Assembly (NCBI GenBank): GCA_015501055.1
Contig: JADNYV010000604.1
Span: forward strand, 1-20,296
Direction: 5' to 3'
Source: Mucidula mucida
Lineage: Eukaryota; Basidiomycota; Agaricomycetes; Agaricales; Physalacriaceae
Length of the DNA: 20,296 nt
Shown: positions 1 to 10,074 of the stretch, piece after piece
How positions within the stretch are numbered: position 1 is the stretch's first letter
Layout of the letters: each line of letters starts with the position of its first letter
Program-made: the position numbers and the translations under genes
Notes under the pieces: model-generated
Databases searched by the model: none
What the model was told of the DNA's origin: nothing
What the model saw: only the letters and a program-made list of their open reading frames with translations

Positions 1-3000
1 TCGTTAAGCGCCAAGGTGCAGGGCTCATCGATTTGACTTTCCAGAAGAATGTCGGAAGCAAGTCTCTCGAACGCCAATATAAGCCAAGTCCATACATGCG
101 ATAGGCGCACTTTACTGCATTCTTTCACAAGGCGAGTCCTAGGCAAGGCAGGATGCAGGAAGTGTTGAAGGACAAAAGAGAAGCCGTATTTGAAGAATTC
201 AATTTTCGATTCAATGTTCTTCCGCGGAACACGTCATCGCGGTTTGCGCACGCCGCACAGGCAATTTCACCGTGTATACGGACAAGAGAGAGTTTGTGCG
301 TAGGGTGAGGTGGTGTGCTAGACCGGTGGTGTAGGCGCCAGGCCAAAATAAAATACAATGGTATCTGCGTAAGAGAACGGATCTGTGAATCCTCTAGTGA
401 GTTCACCTGCATCGAGTTCTCGCCCTTGTCAAAAAGCAGATCAATCCATGCGCATCTATGAGACGTTAAATGCGCCCATATGGATGCGTATGCGCCCAGA
501 AGAGCTGCAAAAAGCTGGTCGAACCTCATGATTCATGAGGCGTCTTTCCGGTATGCTAAGTAGCCTCGAGAAACGTTTGACTCACGTATAACTCATAGCA
601 GGGCCTAAAAAAGCTGTCATGAGTCAGCCCATTCGGCGTGTTGTCTGGGATGTCCGATGTCAACTACTAAAAACCACTCTGGCATCTTCTTCTATGAGGC
701 GCTAGGCGGCCAAGTGCCCAGTGGGCGATACTGTAGATCAGATGAGCACACTGCACTCGGACGTACATATACCAAGCTCTCACCTCACCCTGTCCAGCCA
801 CCGACATGCTTCCACGTTGTTTCCCGCAAAACTATTATCACACGAACGACAAATTGAGAGTCGAGACGCCATATCCAATTCGGCTATGTCGCCTCGGAGG
901 GATACTACATACGTACCTGATGAACCCTCGGAGTATGCGAAGAGTCACCAGAATGAGTACACGATGACGCGCAGAGCACTACTTCTAGTGCTATACCATC
1001 GAATTGGATGATGATTCAGGACCGACTCGGAATACGCGGTGGCGGGACTTTCGACTGACGAGGATATTACTTGTATGTCCAAATCTAGAGCAGAGAATGA
1101 GGAAAGGCCTCTCCAAAGCTTGAATATTCCGCAGTCAAGAAAAAAACTGACACCGGATACATAATGTGACCGTATTCCGCTAGGCCAAGTGGGTACGGAA
1201 CATGTGCTTCATCGAGCGAATGGATATGTATATGCGTTTTTTCTTCTCGCTTTGTATCGCGGCTACCCTCAATGGAGGAAGAGGAGCTGTTCAAGAAGAG
1301 TACCCATTCCAGGTACGTCACTGCACACGGTGCGTCTTTCATACGGACAAGAGGAAAGGGTGAGGCGGTAGGTCGATGCGACGACTTCTCCCCGCACTTC
1401 TTCATGGGAGGCGGGTGTCGAGGCTGCGTGTATCAACGATTGGGGGTGAAGAAGGGGGTAGGCTGAAAGAGGTGGGTGTGCTGGTCCGTATTCGCTGGGC
1501 AGCGGTGCAAGGGGCGAATACGGATAGCGCTGGGGTCCGAGTTGAAGACACCGAGGTGTTGTCAGAGCAGTGTGGGTGTTCTCGCTGCTGTTTGTTATAC
1601 GAGGTGGTTTATTTGTTGTGTAGGTGGGACGTCGACGTGCCCTACACAACTCGATGGCAGGATGCTCCGTGTGCTCTGCCATTCATACCTGTCGGCAGAC
1701 ATCCTTCACCTGTGCTTCATGTAGTTTTGGATGTGTCCCGCACGATGGAAAAATCTATGACAAGAGTTCCGTTTGCACGCCGCCGTACGAGAACTTACAT
1801 ACTAGCCTTTCAGTATCCTGTCGCATCTTCCCGTGACAAAAAGGTATTGACGTCCCGACATCATGAGGCACCATACTCAGTAAGCTATGTGGACTCGAAG
1901 GGTATACACGACCTGATGTGAAGTGCCACGGTACCATGGAGGGAATATAATGTCCGCAAAAAAGTCAAACGATAAGGCCTCGAAGGAAACTTGAGTCAGG
2001 GAACGTCTAGGTTTGATGAGCACCCGGGAGGCTTGAACGTTACAGTACCAGCTCCCTTGCCGAGAACAAGCATGGGTGCGTCTGATGTGGCGACCTCTTC
2101 CTGCCAAAAAGAGCAGGACCCATTTCAGAGTGCATCGAGACAGCATATCCAGTAGGCTATCGTGCCTCGGAAGCAAAAGTACATACCACGTCGCTATCCC
2201 GGTTGCGGTCGACTGGGTGCTGAATGTGCTTGAAAGAATGCCAACCCAACACGAGGTCGGAGGGGTACAAAAAAAGCAGTTTCTATGAGAGGACGAACGC
2301 GCGCGCGGTACAGAGGAAGAGGTGAAGAAAGGACGTACCGACTACCTCCCGCAAAGGAAAGCCTGATCAAAGCCTTAGAGATGATGCTATAGCTATAATA
2401 CCTACGTGCTACTCGGTGATTCTCAAACCGGTGTCGCGGACGACATTCCTACCACACAATCCTATATCCGATATTTACATGATACGAGTGAGTACGATGG
2501 AAAACGAATGTATTTGCCAATAAAAGAGGACCAGCAAAGACGGGGTCAAGCATACGCTTAAGGTGTAACAGATCCTCAGTCTTCTGTTATCACCTTGACG
2601 TTAGCGAGAATTCCGAATCACGGACTCGCCTTGTTTCCTGATCTGACATTGGTGTCATGTCGTACGACAAGTAAGGAAGACACGAGAAGATGAGGTCGGA
2701 CACCGCCGTGATAAGTTGGCTTGAGAATTTGAGAAATGATCTTTTGGACGACGAGTCTTCTGAGGTGCGTCGGAAATCTGGGCAGTCTCGGGAAATGGGA
2801 ACACAATACGAGGGGGTATTTGGCGCGTCTGAGGCACGGAAAAGCACACCGAGTGCAAAGCTTCAAGCGAAAGCACCAAGAGACTGACACACAGACGGAG
2901 AACTGGAACATTGGAGAGATTTCCCAAGCCACAGAAAAGGGGCTGTCGCAAAGATAGAGAGAGAGAGCGTCGGCGTGTTTTTCAGTAGGGACGACAGGAT

Positions 3001-3814
3001 GATGATGCAGGGAACGTACTCAGAGAATGGAAAGGCGACACATACCACAACTGGTAAACCCATTAGAATTTTGAACGAGAGCACCAAGGAACGCATTCTG
3101 CGAAGTGCGTTTTCCGAAAGCAAGGACAAAAAATTACAGCGCCGTACCACCTTCCCCTCTTTTTGTCAATGCAATGCGGACAGAGTTGCTATATCCGTTA
3201 GGACAAGAGGCCACAGACCGAAGACGTTCATCGGTATCTTCACGGTCGTATAGATTCGACGAGTGTATTCATGAGCGTGCGCAGCGAGGGCCGACGGCAA
3301 ACAAGTACAATGCTTGTGATCTCTCTTGTTCAGCGACTGGTGCGTCAAAAAAAAAAATTCCGACGGTTGTCCTCACATCTGTCACTGACTGTTCATGTCC
3401 ATTTCCTCTAGAAAATGATAGCGTCCGGTATCAATAATTTGCCGAGGACTTAAGGCCGCACGACGTACTTGGAACACGTTGAGGACGACTAAACATGAAA
3501 AAGTCCTGATGCACATTCGTCATGGCAGTGTTATCCCATCCCATCTCTTCTCCTTTGAAATCTGACATTATTGAACTATGAATGCGACTTGGCCTAACGA
3601 GTCGAATCCCCCTGATGTCGATCGAAGAAGTTCAGGATGTCGTCGGCGTGACATCAATGAGTTTTCCCTTTAGAATCGGGACTCCTCCCCTTGACTTCTT
3701 TCCAACAGCGCTGCCTCCAGCCCGCCTATTCTCTGAGAATCTCTCTGCTATTTGCGTTCTGCAATACCTCTAGGCTCCGTCTCGCGTATCGCCTTTGAAC
3801 GAGTTAGTTTAAAG
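1..3814. other. Long stretch without a recognisable gene
   Basis: Both strands contain only short overlapping open frames (for example 125-529 minus, 1376-1921 plus, 2975-3253 plus). None shows a family motif, a consistent exon-intron pattern or a promoter that I can support. The plus-strand frames at 2690-2887 and 2975-3253 have a somewhat protein-like composition and could be exons of an orphan gene, but I could not join them with convincing splice sites. Minor features are a GA run near 2956-2967, an A run near 3347-3357 and a 17-bp palindrome at 524-540. It may be gene-poor or decayed repeat DNA; that is inference. Confidence 0.4.
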
Positions 3815-3874
3815 GTATGTCGTTGGTGTCCTTATGTGCGCGTCTCATCCCGCCTATGCTAATTTCACTCTCAG
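3815..3874 (+). other. Intron in the 5' UTR of the 3881-4750 gene
   Basis: A 60-base candidate intron starts with the consensus donor GTATGT directly after AAAG. It has a plausible branch site (GCTAAT, around 3858-3863) and ends in CTCTCAG at 3874. The first ATG of the downstream reading frame lies six bases after the acceptor, so the intron sits wholly in the leader. An upstream ATG at 3817 lies inside the intron and would be removed by splicing, which supports 3881 as the start. Confidence 0.5.
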
Positions 3875-3880
3875 TAAGCC

Positions 3881-4750
3881 ATGACCAACGACACCATCAT
3901 CTCCTCGCCGGCGAACGGCGCCTCGAGATCAGCGATACGCCGTGCCTCTCTTTCGCGGTTCCCAGACCCAACCATGAAAGGCGATCTGCTGGCGGGCTTT
4001 GGAACGCTCGCGGAGGATGTTTTATTCTATGCGACGATGGAGAGTCTTTTCGACCTGCCTTATATTCCTTTCGCCGAGAAAATCCTTCAAGAATATCCGA
4101 AGCTTCCATCCCATGTTCTAGAGGCGTTATACCACGGAAACGATGTCCTTGGTTCCGCCCTACTCGCTTCCCCGTCTCTCAAAGAGAACACTATTCCGCC
4201 CAGATGTGCTCAGACTTCACCTCAGACCTCTCCTCGACGTCGAACATTGACAGCCTCCAACTTTGATACACTGTCCGACTCAGTCGATTCAACAGCTTGC
4301 CTTTCGAAGCCTCAAATTCCCGAGCGCACTCCATCATTGACTAACTCCATTACAACTTCTGGTTCCGACGATGAACTTTGCCCCGTCACGCCTCCAATTA
4401 TGGCCGGCGACCTCGATATCGTTGGCGTCTTCTCCCCGCAATCGCCTTCTTCGAGAGTAGCAGATTCGAGCGTCATTCCAGAGAAGGCTATTTCGGTCGG
4501 CGACGCCACTATATCCATGCCATCCGTTGCACCAGAGAGGTCGAAAGCCGCTGGTATTCCATTTCATCTGTATTACGCCAATCCGGAAAGATCTGTGATG
4601 TCTCCGATGTATCGCACCAAGCCGAAAGGCTGGTCTTCCCTCTTCATTCCACCAGCAAGACGTGTTACACAGCGTCGGAACGTCAGTCCAGTAACTTCTC
4701 TCGGTGCGCAGCTAACAGAAAGGCCACGAGGTGAAGAGACACGCGTCTGA
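3881..4750 (+). CDS. Hypothetical Ser/Pro-rich protein, 289 aa
   Basis: This is a single uninterrupted frame of 289 codons and the longest open frame in the window. I do not recognise the family. Residues 1-35 are Ser/Arg-rich and polar. About 36-97 is a more ordered, hydrophobic, probably helical segment (including FGTLAEDVLFYATMESL and ILQEYPKLPSHVLEALYHG). About 100-225 is rich in Ser, Thr and Pro with SP/TP pairs (SPQTSPRRR, PVTPP, FSPQSPSS) that look disordered and phosphorylatable. About 230-289 is basic and contains HLYYANPERS and KPKGWSSLFIPPARR. No signal peptide or membrane segment is seen. The start is supported by the leader intron just upstream. It is probably a basidiomycete-specific protein and may be regulatory. 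A function cannot be given. Confidence 0.65.
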   Translation: MTNDTIISSPANGASRSAIRRASLSRFPDPTMKGDLLAGFGTLAEDVLFYATMESLFDLPYIPFAEKILQEYPKLPSHVLEALYHGNDVLGSALLASPSLKENTIPPRCAQTSPQTSPRRRTLTASNFDTLSDSVDSTACLSKPQIPERTPSLTNSITTSGSDDELCPVTPPIMAGDLDIVGVFSPQSPSSRVADSSVIPEKAISVGDATISMPSVAPERSKAAGIPFHLYYANPERSVMSPMYRTKPKGWSSLFIPPARRVTQRRNVSPVTSLGAQLTERPRGEETRV

Positions 4751-5270
4751 CTGGTCTAGGCATGCGCAGAACTCCATTACATTACGAACTACATGATATG
4801 CGCGGCTTGGAGACTCTATTCCCATTTCTCTGCTTCCTACGTGTCGAATAAGTACTCGATTTGTAAATTTCTGTTTAGGACCCTTGTAGATGGTAGCTTG
4901 ATATCATTGTGGATCCCTTTCTTCATGTTCAACGCTGGGATCCGGAACCATTGGGATGACCTTCTCATTCTAGCGCGGATGGCGTAACAGTCCTTGACAG
5001 TCATTTCTTCTGTTTTAGATGCTCTCTACAGCCGACTGAAGCTCGTGGCACGGACATCGCCCAAAAACAACTGGGCTCTTGTTGCGTGGGCGAATATTTT
5101 GACATGCGGGTGAGGCTTAGCGGTAGATGGAGGAATATTGAGGAGTAAGGTCAGTAGTCAACAGCAGAGCGTTAAAGTAAGCGAAAGTCCAGAGGACGAG
5201 TGTTTTACAGAGATTATACCCTCGCGTCAGAACATACGAAACGCGCTACGTCTAAAAACACCTTCGCTCA
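4751..5270. other. Intergenic, between two converging genes
   Basis: This stretch lies between the stop codon of the plus-strand orphan and the end of the minus-strand secreted-protein gene, so it should contain both 3' UTRs. A 64-codon frame at 4793-4987 (+) is hydrophobic but matches no family I know and begins only 43 bases after the orphan's stop. I see no clear polyadenylation signal, repeat or RNA gene. Confidence 0.4.
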
Positions 5271-5759
5271 TCAACAGCTACATCCACAGAACGAATTGCC
5301 AACACACCCCACCCCACACCCAAAGTAACCCCACTGCAGTCCTGATACGTCTCACACGTCGTCCAACTCCCCAAAATTATTCGCAAGCCAGCACCACTCC
5401 CCATTGTTCCCGCACACCTTCCAGCAATACTTTCCCGTTGGCCTGGAGCTACACCCATACGGCGCATCAGTGACACACGCGTCTGGGGCACGCCGCGTGA
5501 GCGAAGTGTCGAACGCGGGGTTCCGCGGGTGTGCGCGCGCAAGGCCGCCGTCTTCAAGCGTGAAGGGGTGGTTAGCGCATTTGCGGATATCGGTGGCGTT
5601 GGCCCCGGCGGGAAGGACATCCGGGACTTTCATGACGCCAAGGGCGCCGCATTCTTCTTCGATGGAAGTCGCGGTGGTGGTGGTGGTGGTCACGCTTGCA
5701 GCAGAGGCGCACAGGAATGTGGCAGCGACAGCGATGATGATGCTGGATAGGAATTTCAT
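5271..5759 (-). CDS. Small secreted cysteine-rich protein, frame disturbed twice
   Basis: The protein begins with a clear signal peptide (MKFLSSIIIAVAATFLCASA), then a Thr run from a (GGT)n tract. A motif CGALGVMKVPDVLP follows, then RKCANHP, a dibasic site (SLTRRAPDA) that suggests Kex2-type processing, and a core with YGCSS, KYCWKVCG and GEWCWLA. This spacing resembles a family of small secreted proteins in filamentous fungi, recalled from memory and without a function I can name. In the initial frame the protein stops at 5352-5354. The conserved continuation (WTTCETYQDC) lies in another frame at about 5333-5368. The typical Cys-rich tail (GCGVGCVGNSFCGCSC) returns to the first frame and ends at TGA 5271-5273. 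Both switches fall at runs of four G on the coding strand (5369-5372 and 5329-5332), one apparently a base too long and one a base too short. Assembly error or real decay are both possible. Confidence 0.72.
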
Positions 5760-5864
5760 GATTTTCCTGTTATGAGCGGGTTAGAAGAAAAAGGTGAGAT
5801 GTGGGGGTTTTACTTGTAGAGTGAAACTGTGGGACTCTGAGGCGACAAGACCTGTAGGGAGTGG

Positions 5865-5871
5865 TTTTATA
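5865..5871 (-). promoter_or_regulatory. TATA box of the secreted Cys-rich protein gene
   Basis: The minus strand reads GAGTATAAAACC here, a near-perfect TATA box about 106 bases upstream of the ATG at 5757-5759. The intervening leader is pyrimidine-rich (CACCTTTTTCTTCTAACC), typical of strongly expressed fungal genes. An intact core promoter argues against a long-dead pseudogene. Confidence 0.6.
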
Positions 5872-7546
5872 CTCTGTGATTTATCCAGTCGCGGGGATAG
5901 ATGCGGAGGCCTTTATTCGTAAGTATCGTAAGCACTGTGTTCTTTCCGAGCTGTTCGTTGAGCAGCGTGATACAATGAATGACTCACATTCAAATATCGA
6001 AGGCAGCTTCCTGAATCGTCGGGACCAGCAACGGCTCGTGACCGTTCTCGCCGTTTTGGCTGGCATAGTTATGCTACTTGATCTGCATCCGTTTCGCGGC
6101 TTTCTCCTCGAGCAGAGAGGATCTCCGAGACTCTACTCTGGGTGGTCGATACCGCGGAAAGAGGAACGAAGCTAGAGACGAGCCCAGCTATGTTGGGCTG
6201 TCATCCTTTCAGCGGTAGACGCGTTTGAAGACCTGAACAGAAACAGTACTCCGGAGCATATCGAGGAGCACGGGACGAAGGAAGGAATACACGGAGTGGT
6301 TGGGTAATGTTTGACTTGGTGGCGGGCTGACCTGTAAAGTGTCAGACTGTTATCCCAACGAGAATCAGAAGGCGTACGGCGAGGATAGCCGACACGGATG
6401 CGAAGCGATATCGATATTCGTTGCATCCATATCATGAACGAATACCGAGTCATTATCCTTCGAGTATTTGATAAAGTAGGATCGAGAACGGCGCAAAGCG
6501 GGCTCAAAGTGGAACAAGGACGATTGAAGGAGAAGGTGGCGAGGCGATCATCGAGTCGCCATGATTTGCATTCGGGATGTAAAAAGGACAGAGGCGACCA
6601 CGTCCTAAGAAGACGTTAGCAACCTTGCTGACTGACAAAGTTTACAAAAAAGAGCACCGTTCAACGCTGCTAAGGAATATTATAGGCGGTAGACGAACGA
6701 GGGCGATCAGGGCGTGCTAACCTTTACGTTCCTCGAATACGGGGGGTTACAACGTGCAAGAGCTAACAAAAATGATGGGCTGACAGTCGATATTTTCGGA
6801 AGTGTTACAGCATTTAGTAAACCCGCGAGTACAAGGTACGTCCAATGGAATTCATGCTATGCCGGGTGGCACGGATTTGCCGCAGATGCCTGAGAGATGA
6901 CACAGTACCTTCTCCGCTACACCAATCACAGAAGCGCGCACGGATGGCACCGGCTGGCCAGGATGCTATCAGAAGAGAGACGACCAGACGGAGACCTTTG
7001 GAAATTGCCAGGTAGCGCGCGGTCATTCATGAAATGGATGGGTGCACTTCTTCGAGCCCCACCCGCGCAGTGTTTCCAGCAGCCCATTATGCGGGAAGTA
7101 GTCGGATGGCAAGAGTTCGCCGCATCCCTGCTCTGGCAGATGCCGTACAGGTTTTATGTGCATAGCCGCAGGGGGGAGGCTTTCTCGTGCAAGAGAAAGG
7201 AGCAATCCCATCTATCGGAGGCCCGGAATAGAAGGACTTCGCGCCGAGGCTGATGACAGCTTACATGAAAGTCTCTGAAGGAGGGTATGGGCCGCACCAA
7301 TCATGTGAAGGACATAACTGTGCGGAAGGATCCTGGTCCAATAGGCGCGCGTCGATATTGACCTGGGAGTATGAATGAAGCAGCGGAGAGGAGGTTTACT
7401 AACACAAAGTGGTACCTGTTGTTCAAGGGAAGTCGACGGCGTCTAACCGTGAGGTCAAGCGCTCTATGTCGTATAGCGGTTCTTGGAAACCTGCACCTAT
7501 GGAGGGCATGAACACAGTAGGCTCATGTTCGAGCGACATGCCTAGT
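5872..7546. other. No recognisable gene
   Basis: Only short frames on both strands were found (5872-6175 plus, 6172-6507 minus, 6897-7253 plus and others). None has a domain motif or an exon chain I can defend. There is no tRNA-like structure, no terminal inverted repeat pair and no tandem array. Some short palindromic patches occur, for example the CGATATCGATATTCG patch near 6406-6420, but they are within chance expectation. Confidence 0.35.
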
Positions 7547-7799
7547 TCATTCGGGACTGTCAAGCATATAGATTAATCCCAGAACACGGTGAAGACAGTA
7601 CAACGCCGATGTAGCTAATTGGTTGGTTAGCGTAGCTGCACAAACGAGCATAGAATTCACCAATGCGTCAACGGCAGCTATCCCAAGCAGGTGAGTTCCG
7701 ATATCTGATATAGGCACCGAGTCAGGACGCACCTCTCTATGCGCACGAATTCTGCATTGGCGAAAGCAGGTTGGGTCCGGCGTATCGACTTCCGGTGTC

Positions 7800-8520
7800 G
7801 AGGTGCATTTCGCGTCACGCAGCTCTGCGCAAAGTGGCGTCGCATACTTTACCACAAAGCTGACGGCATGGACGGGCTCTAAGGTCTCCGTTAGAGCAAG
7901 CCACCTGTCGCGTCTCTTCATGGTAAAATTGATGGACAAGTTCGGCATGATCAATTTGTCCTCTGTTGGTTTCGGAAGTTGCAGCACAACAGCGGATGCT
8001 TTGACCCGTAGTTCCTTCTCAGTTCCTTCTCAATTCTTCACGTTCATGTCCGCTTGCTAGCCTGCATCTCACTCCTTGCGTTGAGCTCTTATCCGCCTTT
8101 TCCATGGGGAACTTACCGTGACGGGATTGAGCGCGCGCAAAAGCGTGTCGACCACTAATCGTGTCGTGCGGAAACCGCTTTGACATATCGGAATACGAGC
8201 AACGTGTCCAAGCTGCAGCCTCGTTGTTCGCATCTTCTATGATCCGGTAGGCCTTGACGCGGTTTCCGAGACTTTGGTCTGACGAGGATTCTGGCTGAAA
8301 GATGAAGACTGTGAGACGAAGGGCCACGGATGAGTAGAAGGTGTCTGCGAGTTGTAGCTTGGACGAATCGAACACGCGATGGAATGGCTTCTTGTTTCCG
8401 ATGATGCCACGACGGTGGAGATTCATAACGCGTTCAAATGATGATTTCTTTACCGGCTTCTAATCGTGACAGTTTTGCCGAGGTTCGTTTTTCCCAAGTC
8501 GAACTTCTCAGCTATTCTCA
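7800..8520 (-). pseudogene. Unrecognised protein-coding locus, probably decayed
   Basis: An open segment at 8117-8426 gives protein-like sequence (for example KKPFHRVFDSSKLQLADTF and AYRIIEDANNEAAAWTRCSY). It ends at a good donor (GTAAGT, 8111-8116). A second segment below about 8034 reads KELRVKASAVVLQLPKPTED and LSINFTMKRRDRWLALTE and can be joined in phase through an AG near 8029, across an intron of about 88 bases. Upstream the 8426 frame stays open (KPVKKSSFERV) to a TAG at about 8461. A coherent stretch (EKFDLGKTNLGKTVTI) lies in a different frame just beyond, which suggests one lost base. An 11-bp direct duplication (8010-8031) sits at the exon 2 boundary. I do not recognise the family. 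It could instead be a live orphan gene with assembly errors. The boundaries are approximate. Confidence 0.33.
8010..8031. repeat. 11-bp tandem duplication
   Basis: AGTTCCTTCTC occurs twice back to back (8010-8020 and 8021-8031), followed by a partial, diverged third copy. It lies at the start of the putative second exon of the minus-strand locus, and eleven bases is not a multiple of three. It is therefore a candidate frame-changing event. Confidence 0.7.
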
Positions 8521-9017
8521 AAGGTCTCCTCTATGCAGTGTATAATCAATGGAATGCATTCCTTTCCAGGAGGAAGACTCGCCTTCTCTCTGCTATAGGC
8601 TACTACGGTGCGTCAAACTCGAGGCGCGCGCCGCTAGACAATGTTCCTCTCGAGTTCGTCATGACCAGCACGCGAGAAAACCGTCTCATGTGCTCGGTAA
8701 GCTCTAGGTCTTCGTCACTTCACAACACCAGATATTCCGAAACCGAATGTCGACAAGCCTTTCCTTGACTGTCAGCTCGGTTGTAGGCCACAGGCATTTG
8801 ACCACCATTTTCTGTTCTGCGTGCCCTCTTCTCATATGCTGATATCAGTTACTTATCATTTATAGCTCATGCCGGCAGCTCCTGCCCTCCACGACAATTA
8901 AGCCTTCTACTTATCACCTCGTATCATTGCTTTAATCATTTCTTCACGCAACCCGCCCTTCATAGATCCTTGATATCCGAACGATAAGCTTTCACAGAAG
9001 ACTCGGATGCGAACTCC
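8521..9017. other. No recognisable gene
   Basis: A 100-codon plus-strand frame begins at 8466 and ends at 8768, but it has no recognisable motif and overlaps the minus-strand locus. The rest is pyrimidine-rich on the plus strand without clear features. I see no RNA gene or repeat. Confidence 0.35.
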
Positions 9018-9203
9018 CTAATCAGCGACGTCTATTTCCGAATCCTCGTCCGCCATTGGATCGACTGCATGCTTCACTGTCAAGGCGGAGCCGCCTGGCG
9101 CATCCGGTGAAGGAGTGTAGAGGCCGTCTTCACGTTCCATGGACTGGGCGAACTTTTGAGGCGGTTTCACGCTGCGCGTGCGTCGCGATGGACTGGAGCC
9201 TTC
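9018..9203 (-). pseudogene. C-terminal coding relic of an unknown protein
   Basis: The minus strand reads an open segment ending at TAG 9018-9020 with a strongly protein-like C-terminus: RRTRSVKPPQKFAQSMERE, then DGLYTPSPDAPGGS, and an acidic end MADEDSEIDVAD. Immediately upstream this frame hits a TGA. A coherent continuation (EHVSSTGNVRREMK) lies one frame away, as if one G were missing in the GG at about 9202-9203. Further upstream the segment would run into the promoter and first exon of the plus-strand dsRNA-binding gene, and no further exon is recognisable. A truncated gene end is the simplest reading. The family is not recognised. Confidence 0.35.
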
Positions 9204-9255
9204 ATTTCACGACGGACATTGCCTGTAGATGAAACATGCTCTCTTTACCACCGCG

Positions 9256-9261
9256 TATAAA
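9256..9261 (+). promoter_or_regulatory. TATA box of the dsRNA-binding protein gene
   Basis: The sequence GCGTATAAATC places a TATAAA box 95 bases upstream of the ATG at 9351, the usual kind of distance for a fungal core promoter plus a short leader. No other TATA-like element is closer to the start. Confidence 0.5.
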
Positions 9262-9350
9262 TCAGTCTTGGAGAGCAGAGGATGGGTCTCCCCAGACGAC
9301 GAAGGACATCTGTTCAAGCTAGGCACATACACGAGCGCCACGACATCAGG

Positions 9351-9747
9351 ATGCCACCGAAGACTGGTACGTCTTTTCGCTCAAGTCTCTCTGTGACGCG
9401 GTGCTAATGGACGCGCAGAGGGAACAATCGGACTGAATAACTGTAACGCGCCTTTTCATTTTGGTCGGACTTTCCATGTTGATCACTGTTTTATCTCTTC
9501 AGACCTCCAAGCCAAGGACAAACTGACCAGCCTCAGCTGGGTCGAGACGCCGACTGGCCCACAAACCGCCATCGTCTGGGTCGCTGTCTGCAAGAGTAAG
9601 TAGTGATAGCGTCCATCTCTCTTCACGAATCAATAAATCTTTCCAGTTGATGGCGTCGAACGCGGTCGCGGCACTGGGGCACAGAAGTACGTCGCGAAGG
9701 ACAACGCGGCGAACCAGGCCATTGCGTACTTGAAGAGTATGGAGTAG
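9351..9747 (+). CDS. Stand-alone double-stranded RNA-binding domain protein, 77 aa
   Basis: Four exons join in frame: 9351-9366, 9419-9442, 9503-9595 and 9647-9747, 234 nt in all, ending at TAG 9745-9747. The introns have donors GTACGT, GTAACG and GTAAGT and CAG acceptors. The protein is essentially one dsRBD: a first helix with LNNYLQAKDKLTSLSW, beta strands around TAIVWVAVCKIDGVERGRG, and a C-terminal helix with AQKYVAKDNAANQAIAYLK, which carries the family's conserved (K)xxAKxxAAxxAL pattern. No nuclease, helicase or deaminase domain is attached. A role in binding structured RNA, as an accessory to RNA silencing or a competitor for dsRNA, is inference from the domain alone. The tiny first exons are set by reading frame and splice sites and would be missed by an ORF search. 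Confidence 0.8.
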
Positions 9748-10074
9748 GATATGCATTCATTGGCTTTGAATTGCCCCCAGCACGCTGGTCGCTGTTGGCT
9801 CTTTTTTTCCGGATTTACGCGTAGCAGGGTTTAGGTCTCTTGTAATATATTGATTTGGCGCCAAGAACACTTGTCTGCTGGTCTGCTAAACGGAATGCGC
9901 CTCAACTTCGGCTTTCCTATGTTCTTAAAGCATACTAATGCAGCAATCATTGTTTTGCTTTGAAGACGCGTCGCATTGTCAGTCGGTCGGTAATCTGGAG
10001 AACGAGGCCGTTTGTTTCCAATCGCTGGGAAGGTATATCACGACTTCGCGGCGGCGTGAGTAATTCCCGGATAC
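9748..10074. other. Intergenic, between converging genes
   Basis: This contains the 3' ends of the plus-strand dsRNA-binding gene and the minus-strand hydrophobic-protein gene. There is a T run at about 9802-9808 and an AT-rich patch (TGTAATATATTG, about 9840-9851) that could serve in 3' end formation. No gene or repeat is seen. Confidence 0.4.

Noticed and set aside
524..540. 17-bp palindrome CCTCATGATTCATGAGG
   Set aside because: It is an isolated short palindrome with no neighbouring gene or second copy. It could occur by chance in 20 kb.
1376..1921. 181-codon plus-strand frame
   Set aside because: The composition is Arg/Val/Cys-rich without domain pattern and overlaps several other open frames of similar length. 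It looks like chance openness in a stop-poor stretch.
5671..5690. (GGT)n microsatellite as a separate feature
   Set aside because: It is the Thr-codon run of the secreted protein just after its signal peptide and needs no other explanation.
5404..5775. 123-codon plus-strand frame and its neighbours opposite the secreted-protein gene
   Set aside because: They are shadows produced by the GC-rich antisense strand. They contain the reverse of the poly-Thr repeat and show no motif, while the minus strand has a signal peptide, ordered Cys motifs and a TATA box.
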